A DNA stretch of 64,000 bases from Aliarcobacter vitoriensis (GTDB taxonomy: Bacteria > Campylobacterota > Campylobacteria > Campylobacterales > Arcobacteraceae): contig NZ_PDKB01000004.1 in the NCBI RefSeq assembly GCF_003316695.1, positions 62,001 through 126,000 of the forward strand, in the 5' to 3' direction. The first letter of the stretch is position 1. Every line of letters starts with the position of its first letter. Positions 56,684 to 64,000 of the stretch are shown piece after piece. The notes under the pieces were generated by a model. It did not search any database. It saw nothing but the letters and a program-made list of their open reading frames with translations, and was not told the DNA's origin. Made by a program: the position numbers and the translations under genes.

Positions 56684-57751
56684 TCACCCTAAAGCCCACT
56701 CATAAAATGGAATAATATCTATTTTTATATCACTATTTTTGATATTTTCTTGGTTTGAAATGGTTACTATTTCTATTTTTTTAACTTGTAGTTCTAACGC
56801 ACTTTTGATAATTTTTTTGAGTAAATTTGCATTTAGATTTGAGTTGAAAAATGGTATAGCTATAACAAAAAGATTTTGTGATTTTATATAAAAATCTACA
56901 TTATCCAAATAGTAAATATCTTGCTCTTTTAAGAGTTCTAAAAATACCATATTTGTAAACTCATTTTTAAATCTTTTTGTAAAGCTTATTGCACTGAAAA
57001 AAGCATGATTATAGGAGTATATTTTTTTTAGTGATTTATCCTGGTTGTACTTTGGTATAAAAAATATTGTTTTTTTATCTTCAAACTCTTTACATACTTC
57101 ATAAAATCTATCTTTTGAAACTCTTATTTTTGTTTTTAAAGAGTTGAAAAGTTGAAATATTGATTTTTTCTCATCTATATTCTCTATTAGAATTTTAAAT
57201 ATTTCATAATCTACACTATCTTTTATTCCTAATTTTATTATCTCTTGAAGTCGTTGATTTCTTTTTTGTTCATCTATATTTATCAGTTCTGCAAAATTTC
57301 CATATTTTAAAAAGCTATTAAAACTTTGTGTTATATTTTGGTGTTTATTGTCAAAAAGTAAATACTCTTCAAAATCCAAAGCAAATAAATTTATATTTGA
57401 AAAACCTTCTATTTGAATATTTTTTGATGATGATATGATAATATTTTCGCAATTTGGTAAGCTAAAAATATCATCGATATTTTCTAAAACTAAAACTTTG
57501 ATACTATTTTTAGCTATAAATTCTTGTAGAAATTGTAGTTCATTTTTTATATGGCTATTTTTTAAATCATTAAAGTCAATATAAAGATATTCATCTGTTT
57601 TGAAGTTTGATAAAAAATCATAAATTAGATAGCTTTTCCCTGTTTTCCAAGCTCCACAAATTATAGTTTTATTTTTTGTTATCTTCTCTTTTCTTTCTAA
57701 AAAGTTTATTTTTGAGAAGTTTATTTCATAATTTTCTTCTAAAAGTTTCAT
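56684..57751 (-). CDS. AAA_14/DUF4143-like ATPase
   Basis: 355 residues. Walker A GAWKTGKSY, then YLYIDFNDL and VLVLENIDDIF as Walker B-like; the C-terminal part resembles a nuclease-like DUF4143 region. Overlaps pdxA by ATGA. Members are poorly understood; role not assigned. Confidence 0.75.
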   Translation of the reverse strand: MKLLEENYEINFSKINFLERKEKITKNKTIICGAWKTGKSYLIYDFLSNFKTDEYLYIDFNDLKNSHIKNELQFLQEFIAKNSIKVLVLENIDDIFSLPNCENIIISSSKNIQIEGFSNINLFALDFEEYLLFDNKHQNITQSFNSFLKYGNFAELINIDEQKRNQRLQEIIKLGIKDSVDYEIFKILIENIDEKKSIFQLFNSLKTKIRVSKDRFYEVCKEFEDKKTIFFIPKYNQDKSLKKIYSYNHAFFSAISFTKRFKNEFTNMVFLELLKEQDIYYLDNVDFYIKSQNLFVIAIPFFNSNLNANLLKKIIKSALELQVKKIEIVTISNQENIKNSDIKIDIIPFYEWALG

Positions 57752-58671
57752 CTTTTGCTTAAATTTATAGCCTCTTTTACTGCGTTTATGTAGCTTTGAG
57801 TATTTATTTTCTCATTTTTATAAGCTATATTAAATGCTGTTCCATGATCAACACTTGTTCTTATAATTGGTAAATTCAAACTTACATTGATACTTTCATC
57901 AAAGTATAAAGCTTTTAGTGGAGCTAATCCTTGGTCGTGGTACATCGCAACAAAATATTTAAAGTTTTTTCTTGACATTGGAGAAAAAGCTATATCAGGT
58001 ACTAAAGGACCTTTAAATATATTTTTATCAAAATATTTATTTGCTTTTTTTATAGCTTTAAAAATTTCTACTTCTTCATCCCCTAAAACACCATTATCTC
58101 CAGCATGAGGGTTCAATCCTAAAACAGCTATATTGTCACCTTTTACATTTTTGTAAAAATCTACTAAAAATTTTGTTAAATCTTCAGTTTCTATCTTTTT
58201 TGATACTTTTTTTAAAGGGATATGTTCTGTAAAAAGTGCAACAAACATTTTTTCACATCCTAACATCATAATTGCATGTTTTCCAAAATAATCTCTTAAA
58301 ACTTCTGTATGACCTTTGTATCTTATATCTGCTTTGTTCCAAGACTCTTTATTTATTGGAAGAGTACAAATAGCATCTACCTCTTTTTTACTTGCTAATT
58401 TTATAGCATCCATAAATGAATTATAAGAGTATTTACCAGATTTTTTTGAAACAGTTCCAGCTTTTATATCGAATTCACCTTTTGTTTCAAAAAGTTCAAA
58501 GTTTTCTGGAATTTCAATATTTAATAGTTTTGAAGCTTGAAGAAGCATATTTTTATTTATACAATATATTGGTTTACAAATATGAGATATTTCACTGTGT
58601 GATTTTAGAACTATTTCTATACCAATACCATTTAAATCTCCTATGCTTATAGCAATTTTTGGTAAGTTCAC
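57748..58671 (-). CDS. pdxA: 4-hydroxythreonine-4-phosphate dehydrogenase
   Basis: 307 residues from the GTG at 58671 (GTGA overlap with pdxJ stop). PKIAISIGDLNGIG, the metal ligands in YKGHTEVLRDYF, GLNPHAGDNG and VAMYHDQGLAPLKAL, and TSVDHGTAFN identify PdxA. Pyridoxal phosphate synthesis with pdxJ. Confidence 0.95.
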   Translation of the reverse strand: MNLPKIAISIGDLNGIGIEIVLKSHSEISHICKPIYCINKNMLLQASKLLNIEIPENFELFETKGEFDIKAGTVSKKSGKYSYNSFMDAIKLASKKEVDAICTLPINKESWNKADIRYKGHTEVLRDYFGKHAIMMLGCEKMFVALFTEHIPLKKVSKKIETEDLTKFLVDFYKNVKGDNIAVLGLNPHAGDNGVLGDEEVEIFKAIKKANKYFDKNIFKGPLVPDIAFSPMSRKNFKYFVAMYHDQGLAPLKALYFDESINVSLNLPIIRTSVDHGTAFNIAYKNEKINTQSYINAVKEAINLSKR

Positions 58672-59450
58672 TTTGAAATAATCTCTTTCATATCTTTTAT
58701 AGCACTTGCTAAACCTGTAAAAACTGATTTTGCTATGATACTTTGTCCTATATTTAACTCTATAATTTCTGGAATTTGACAAATTAAACTAACATTTTGA
58801 TAGTTTAATCCATGTCCAGCTGCAACTTTTAATCCTAGATTTGAAGCAAAATTTGAAGCACTTCTCAAATCTTCTAAACTTTTATCAAGTCTGTTTTTTA
58901 ACTCTTCTTTACTTAATTCTAACTCTTTTATACTATGATGAGTTGATTTTATATTTGTATAAAGCATAGCATAAATATTTGCAAAACTTCCAGTATGAAG
59001 TTCTACAAAATCAGATTCTAGCATATTTGATAACTCAATTGATTTTATAGTTGGGTCTATAAATAAAGAGACTTCAATTTCGTGTTGTTTTAACTTTTCT
59101 ATTGTTTTATTTATTTTGTCAAAATTTTTTTCTAAATCAAGTCCACCTTCAGTTGTAACTTCATCTCTATTTTCAGGAACTAAAGTTGCTCTATAAGGTT
59201 TAAGTTTACAAACTATATCTATTATGTCTTCATTTATAGAGCATTCTAAATTAACTGGAAGGCTTGATTGTTCAATTATAGCTTTTGCATCATTATCATG
59301 AATATGTCTTCTATCTTCTCTTAAATGTATAGTTATTTGGTCAGCACCATTTAACTTGCAAATACTCAAAGCATCAATTGGATTTGGGTCATTTATTTTT
59401 CTAGCTTCTCTTAAAACTGCAATATGATCTATGTTTACACCTAAAAGCAT
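58668..59450 (-). CDS. pdxJ: Pyridoxine 5'-phosphate synthase
   Basis: 260 residues: GVNIDHIAVLREAR, ADQITIHLREDRRHI, LVPENRDEVTTEGGLD and AAGHGLNYQNV. Ring-closing enzyme of the DXP-dependent B6 pathway, coupled to pdxA. RBS AAAGGA. Confidence 0.96.
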   Translation of the reverse strand: MLLGVNIDHIAVLREARKINDPNPIDALSICKLNGADQITIHLREDRRHIHDNDAKAIIEQSSLPVNLECSINEDIIDIVCKLKPYRATLVPENRDEVTTEGGLDLEKNFDKINKTIEKLKQHEIEVSLFIDPTIKSIELSNMLESDFVELHTGSFANIYAMLYTNIKSTHHSIKELELSKEELKNRLDKSLEDLRSASNFASNLGLKVAAGHGLNYQNVSLICQIPEIIELNIGQSIIAKSVFTGLASAIKDMKEIISK

Positions 59451-59459
59451 AATTTTCCT

Positions 59460-60872
59460 TTATGATAAATCTTTTAATGTTGAAATATTTGCTGCAAGTT
59501 TATTGTGAACTTCTAAGTATTCATCTTCATTCTTTGAATCTGCAACAACACCAGCTCCTGCTTGAAAAATTACTTTATCTTTTGTAAGCATTGTTGTTCT
59601 AATAGTTATAGCACTATCCATATTTCCATCAAATCCAAAGTAAGCCACACTTCCAGAATAAAAACTTCTTTTTATTCCTTCAAAGTATGCTATTAATTCC
59701 ATTGCTCTTATTTTAGGAGCTCCAGTCATAGTTCCAGCTGTGAAAGTTGCCATAAATAAATCAAACATATCATACTTTTCATCAAGTATTGCTTCTACAT
59801 CTGAAACTATATGCATAACATGAGAATATTTTTCTATTCTCATTAAATCTGTTACTTTTACACTTCCAGCACGAGCTACTCTTCCTACATCATTTCTTCC
59901 CAAATCAACAAGCATCAAGTGTTCTGCACGCTCTTTTTTATCATTGATTAGTTCATCTTCCATATCTAAATCTTTTTGTGGTGTTGAACCTCTTTTTCTA
60001 GTTCCTGCAATTGGACTTAAAAGTATTTGACCATCATTTAATCTAACCATTGATTCAGGAGAACTTCCTGCAATAGAAAAATCTTCAAACTCAAGAAAAT
60101 ACAAATATGGACTAGGATTTTTACTTCTTAATGCTCTATAAAAACTAAAATGATCAACAATAGCACCTTGAATAAATCTATTTGACATCAATATCTGGAA
60201 AACGTCACCACTTTTTATCATCTCTTTTGATTTTTCAACCATAGAAAAAAACTGCTCTTTTGAGTAGTTAAATTTACCTTCATCTAAAATTTGTGCTTTT
60301 TTTACTGAAGTATAAGAGTATGGTTTTAAAAGTTCATTTTCTATTTTTTCTATCTCATTTTTATATTTTTCAACAGAAGTTAAAATAACTAATTTTGAAG
60401 TTTTATGTGAATAGGCTAGGATTATATTTGGACGAATTAAATCCAAATCAGGAATATTAAACTCATCTTTTAAATTTTGCATAGAAACTTTTAGCTTTGG
60501 TTCAAACTCTTTACTTATGTCATAACCAACATTCCCTATAAATCCATCTATTAGACCAATTCCTAATTCATTTGATTTATTTTTGTAAATCTCTTTATCA
60601 AAATTTTTATAATATTTTTGTAAAAATTTTAAAGGATTACTCTCTACAATATTTGTTTGCCCATTTTCATTTAGAAAATAACAAGTATTATCCTTGTACC
60701 AAATTCGCTCTCTTGCTCCTATGATAATATAAGAAAAATTACCATTATTTGAAGAGCTTATAGTACTTTCAAATAAAAAAGTAATTTCATCTTTATAGAT
60801 GTTTTTTACTTTTTCATATATTGATACAGGAGTAAATTGGTCTAAAAATAGGGTTTTATTATAAAAATTCAT
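59460..60872 (-). CDS. trpE: Anthranilate synthase component I
   Basis: 470 residues of the chorismate-binding family. [26 protein letters not shown] and [15 protein letters not shown] are present. Length sits between TrpE and PabB; TrpE is more likely but not certain. No trpG or trpD beside it. Minus strand, between pdxJ and a SPOR gene. Confidence 0.85.
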   Translation of the reverse strand: MNFYNKTLFLDQFTPVSIYEKVKNIYKDEITFLFESTISSSNNGNFSYIIIGARERIWYKDNTCYFLNENGQTNIVESNPLKFLQKYYKNFDKEIYKNKSNELGIGLIDGFIGNVGYDISKEFEPKLKVSMQNLKDEFNIPDLDLIRPNIILAYSHKTSKLVILTSVEKYKNEIEKIENELLKPYSYTSVKKAQILDEGKFNYSKEQFFSMVEKSKEMIKSGDVFQILMSNRFIQGAIVDHFSFYRALRSKNPSPYLYFLEFEDFSIAGSSPESMVRLNDGQILLSPIAGTRKRGSTPQKDLDMEDELINDKKERAEHLMLVDLGRNDVGRVARAGSVKVTDLMRIEKYSHVMHIVSDVEAILDEKYDMFDLFMATFTAGTMTGAPKIRAMELIAYFEGIKRSFYSGSVAYFGFDGNMDSAITIRTTMLTKDKVIFQAGAGVVADSKNEDEYLEVHNKLAANISTLKDLS

Positions 60873-60882
60873 AAAACTATTC

Positions 60883-61887
60883 TTACTGATTTACTATAAA
60901 AGTATTTTGTATATTTAATCTACTTTTTATAGATGAAACTTCATTCTGTGCTGCTGTTCTTGAGTTATAAGGACCTATTAACACTTTATTGAAAGTTTTT
61001 CCATTTACAGTATCTTGAATAATCTTGTATGAAAAACCATTTTTAGAAATACTTTGCAGATAACTATCATTTGGTCTTTTTGAAAATGCTCCAATTTGCA
61101 CAAAGAAACCACTTGCAGATGAAGATACCTCTGAACCAGCTTTCCCTTCAACCAAATCTCTAATAGATTTTTTAGGTTCAGTTGTAGTTTTAGTAGTTGG
61201 TTGTTTTGGTGTTTCTACAGTTTTTGGAGTTGAAGCTTTTTTTTCTTCTATTTTTTTAATAGTATCTTCAATAGCTTCATTTGATATTCCATCTTCTTGT
61301 TTTATCTCATTTAAAGGTGCTTGTATAGAAGAAGTTGTTGTGTTTTCTTGCTCTTTCATTGCATCTAATTTATCTGTTGAAGTGCTAGTAGAGTTTATAT
61401 TATCACCATCTTTTTTTGCTCTATCATCAAGAATTCTTTGATATCTATCTTCTATACTATTACTATTTTCAGATAATGTTTTCATTTGAGAGGAATCAGT
61501 ATTATTTGATGTAAATGAATCTTCTTTTTTACTATCACCAGATAAAAGTCTTATAATAATAATTGTTAGTAAAAATAATACTACAAGTACAATACCTAAT
61601 ATTAAGTATTTTTTCTTGTTATCTTCTTGATTGCCTAATGGCTGATTTAACATAATATTATCAAATTCATGATTGCTTTCATCAAATTCAATATTTCTTT
61701 GTAATCTATCCATCTCATCTATATCATTGTTATTCATACCCTTATATGCATTGTTCAGGTTGTTTGTAAGATTTATATTACCCATAGATATCCTCGTTTC
61801 ATCAAGTTCATTTAATTTTTTCTCTAGTTCATCTTTTTCTTGTTTTAGTTGAACTTTTTTTAAAAAATCATCTCCACTTATTTGCAT
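60883..61887 (-). CDS. SPOR-domain membrane protein
   Basis: 334 residues: charged cytoplasmic coil (1-100), one span (about 94-112), low-complexity Ser/Thr/Lys linker, and a C-terminal SPOR domain (FFVQIGAFSKRPNDSYL...KVLIGPYNSRTAA). SPOR domains bind denuded septal glycans; a division-site role like FtsN/DedD is inferred. Confidence 0.85.
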   Translation of the reverse strand: MQISGDDFLKKVQLKQEKDELEKKLNELDETRISMGNINLTNNLNNAYKGMNNNDIDEMDRLQRNIEFDESNHEFDNIMLNQPLGNQEDNKKKYLILGIVLVVLFLLTIIIIRLLSGDSKKEDSFTSNNTDSSQMKTLSENSNSIEDRYQRILDDRAKKDGDNINSTSTSTDKLDAMKEQENTTTSSIQAPLNEIKQEDGISNEAIEDTIKKIEEKKASTPKTVETPKQPTTKTTTEPKKSIRDLVEGKAGSEVSSSASGFFVQIGAFSKRPNDSYLQSISKNGFSYKIIQDTVNGKTFNKVLIGPYNSRTAAQNEVSSIKSRLNIQNTFIVNQ

Positions 61888-61908
61888 AGCGTATCCTTGA
61901 ATTAAATT

Positions 61909-63423
61909 TTACTCTTCATCTGCTAGAAGATCTATTTCTTGTTTTATTGGTTTCATAGCTGGGAATAATAAAACATCTCTTATTGAATGTTGATTTGTAA
62001 GCATCATTACAAGTCTATCTATTCCTATTCCTTGTCCAGCTGTTGGAGCCATACCATAAGATAGTGCATTTACAAAATCTTCGTCCATCTCGTGTGCTTC
62101 ATCATCTCCACTATCTTTTGCAGCCATTTGCCCTTCAAATCTTTGAAGTTGATCTAGTGGGTCATTTAACTCACTAAATGCATTCGCTATTTCACGACCT
62201 GCAATAAATAATTCAAATCTATCTGTTAAATGTGGTTTTTCATCATTTCTTCTTGCAAGTGGTGAAATTTCAACGGGATATTCCGTGATAAATGTAGGAT
62301 TTATAAGTTTACTTTCAACAAATTCATCAAAAAGAACTCCTTGAAGTTGCCCTAAATTTAATTTATCATTTGCTTCAAGTTTATTTGCTTTTAAAAACTC
62401 TAAAATTTTTGTTTTATCTTCAACTATATCTTTTGGAACATCACCAATTTCGTATAAAGATTGAATTAGTGGAATTTCACTAAACTTTGTAAAATCTATT
62501 TTTAAATCTCCATAAGGCAATGTTGTAGGAAGATTTAAATGTTCAAATAAATATTCAAAATATTCAATTGTCAATTCAATTAAATCTTTATAAGTTTTAT
62601 AAGCCCAATAAAATTCAATAGATGTAAACTCTGGATTATGAGTTGCATCCATTCCTTCATTTCTAAAGTTTCTGTTTATTTCAAAAACTGCTTCAAATCC
62701 ACCAACTATTAATCTTTTTAAGTATAACTCAGGTGCAATTCTTAAAAATCTATCAATACCTAAAGCATTGTGATGAGTAACAAATGGTTTAGCATTTGCT
62801 CCCCCTGCGATTGGGTGCATCATAGGAGTTTCAACTTCTAAAAAGCCTTTGTTTTCAAAAAATCTTCTAGTTAAAGATATAACTTTACTTCTTATGTGAA
62901 ATGTTTTTCTAACTTCACTATTCATAATTAAATCTAAATATCTTTGTCTATATCTTAGCTCTTTATCTTGAATTCCATGAAATTTTTCAGGAAGAGGAGA
63001 GATAGCTTTTGTAAGAATTTTTAAATCATGAACATGAAGAGATAACTCTCCTTGACCTGTAACAAATGGATATCCACTAACCTCAATGATATCCCCAACT
63101 TCTATATATTTCTTAAAAACATCATTATAAAAACCCTCTTGAAGATTGTCTCTTGCTACATAAACTTGAAGCATTCCACTTTCATCTTCTATTTTTAGAA
63201 AACTTGCTTTTCCCATAAGTCTAAAAAATTTAATTCTACCTGCAATTGTATAGTTTCTATTTTCATCTCTTTTTGATTCAGTTTTAAATATATCACTATT
63301 TACATTTATATATTTAGAAATAGTACAATCTCTATGACTATCATTTGCATAGGGATTTACTCCTATCTCTTTTAAGTTTTTTGCTTTTTCTATTCTTTGT
63401 TGTATAAATCTATTTTCAAACAA
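61909..63423 (-). CDS. lysS: Lysyl-tRNA synthetase (class II)
   Basis: 504 residues: N-terminal OB-fold, then motif 2 [20 protein letters not shown] and motif 3 [15 protein letters not shown] start behind AAAGGAT. Just downstream of cvpA. Confidence 0.95.
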   Translation of the reverse strand: MFENRFIQQRIEKAKNLKEIGVNPYANDSHRDCTISKYINVNSDIFKTESKRDENRNYTIAGRIKFFRLMGKASFLKIEDESGMLQVYVARDNLQEGFYNDVFKKYIEVGDIIEVSGYPFVTGQGELSLHVHDLKILTKAISPLPEKFHGIQDKELRYRQRYLDLIMNSEVRKTFHIRSKVISLTRRFFENKGFLEVETPMMHPIAGGANAKPFVTHHNALGIDRFLRIAPELYLKRLIVGGFEAVFEINRNFRNEGMDATHNPEFTSIEFYWAYKTYKDLIELTIEYFEYLFEHLNLPTTLPYGDLKIDFTKFSEIPLIQSLYEIGDVPKDIVEDKTKILEFLKANKLEANDKLNLGQLQGVLFDEFVESKLINPTFITEYPVEISPLARRNDEKPHLTDRFELFIAGREIANAFSELNDPLDQLQRFEGQMAAKDSGDDEAHEMDEDFVNALSYGMAPTAGQGIGIDRLVMMLTNQHSIRDVLLFPAMKPIKQEIDLLADEE

Positions 63424-63435
63424 TTTTAAAATCCT

Positions 63436-64000
63436 TTATTCATTTTCTTTATTTTGATTTGCTATATCTCTTAATTGTTCTTTAGCATCATCTATATTTT
63501 CTTTGATATTATCTTGAATTATCTCTTGAGTTGAATCTTTTATATCATTCAAATTTGAATCAATACTCTCTTTTATCTCTTCTTGAGTTGTAGATATATC
63601 AACTTCTCCATCAGTAACATTTTGTATAGTTTGATCAACACTATTTATTAAAGCAGAAGTATCAAGTTTGATGATATATGAACCAACATCTAGTAAATAT
63701 GGCATCATAATAGAATCTTTTGTTTTTTCTTCAATCAATTTTTTAAATGAATTAACCTGATATAGTGCGTAAGCTATGATTGAAAAAACTAAAAATATTT
63801 TTAACATTCCAAATACAAGTCCAAAAATTCTATCAATTATTCCTAAACCACTTGCACTAAATATTTTACTTACAACAATACCAGCAGCATAAACTATAAG
63901 AAAAATAGCTACAAAACCAACTATGAATCCAATTAACTTTATAGTTGCTTGGTTCTCTAAAGCTAAGATAGGTGCTACAAGTCCACCAACCTCACCTGAA
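63436..64000 (-). CDS. CvpA-family membrane protein, 5' end outside window
   Basis: At least 188 codons; the frame runs to the window edge, so an internal ATG at 63807 is not the start. Several spans (SGEVGGLVAPILALEN, IKLIGFIVGFVAIFLIVYAA, ASGLGIIDRIFGLVFGMLKI) match CvpA/colicin V production proteins; a charged Asp/Glu-rich tail follows. Confidence 0.85.
   Translation of the reverse strand, partial: SGEVGGLVAPILALENQATIKLIGFIVGFVAIFLIVYAAGIVVSKIFSASGLGIIDRIFGLVFGMLKIFLVFSIIAYALYQVNSFKKLIEEKTKDSIMMPYLLDVGSYIIKLDTSALINSVDQTIQNVTDGEVDISTTQEEIKESIDSNLNDIKDSTQEIIQDNIKENIDDAKEQLRDIANQNKENE

Noticed and set aside
58672-58782. N-terminal extension of pdxA
   Set aside because: It would lie wholly inside pdxJ; the GTG overlapping the pdxJ stop gives a normal PdxA N-terminus.

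Overview
The window is a low-GC, densely coded stretch of a Campylobacterota chromosome. Gene content and protein style fit the Arcobacteraceae (Arcobacter/Aliarcobacter). The clues are the RelA/SpoT-rpoZ-pyrH block, the rpmH-rnpA-yidD-yidC-jag-mnmE operon, a CosR/HP1043-like orphan regulator style, TTG starts with AAGGA-type ribosome binding sites, and TATAAT -10 boxes that mostly lack a -35. This placement is inference; no 16S or other marker RNA lies in the window. I see no rRNA, tRNA, CRISPR array, insertion sequence or prophage.

Layout. 1-12400 is housekeeping: a truncated HD-type gene, rpiB, lepB and folD on the minus strand; rplY, pth, an LptF/LptG permease and a Nudix gene on the plus strand; then a minus-strand run with an AMIN/Amidase_3 cell-wall amidase, a nitronate monooxygenase-like enzyme, tyrS, spoT, rpoZ and pyrH. 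12461-17518 is the most unusual part: a tightly packed minus-strand cluster of a P1B-type metal ATPase, an HMA-like protein, a ferritin-like protein and five small membrane or low-complexity proteins, headed by a Fur-family regulator. I propose it is a ferrosome (fez)-like iron-organelle locus. 17605-21697 holds nhaA, a Zur-like regulator, and a divergent znuA-NicO transporter pair with two palindromic operators between them.

21694-34643 carries a GNAT, a response regulator without the phospho-acceptor Asp, a bd-family oxidoreductase whose large subunit ends in a cytochrome c domain, an EF-hand protein, two trans-sulfuration PLP enzymes, a periplasmic ATP-dependent DNA ligase, and apt-trpB-dedA-pepA. 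34670-40685 has exbB-exbD-tonB facing a TolC/MacA/MacB-like tripartite exporter across a putative Fur box. 40751-43807 contains a DUF1360-like gene, a MarR regulator with a long palindromic operator, two lipoproteins and rnhB. 43867-51592 has clpB under a consensus promoter and the rpmH operon. 51594-56598 has sixA, a DUF2459 protein, an XRE regulator and a flgE hook gene interrupted by an in-frame TAA. 56684-64000 is a minus-strand run: an AAA ATPase, pdxA, pdxJ, trpE, a SPOR protein, lysS and a partial cvpA.

Two essential-type genes (the amidase and rnpA) have no ATG, GTG or TTG start in frame and appear to begin at ATT behind a good Shine-Dalgarno sequence, which is why simple gene finding shortens or misses them.
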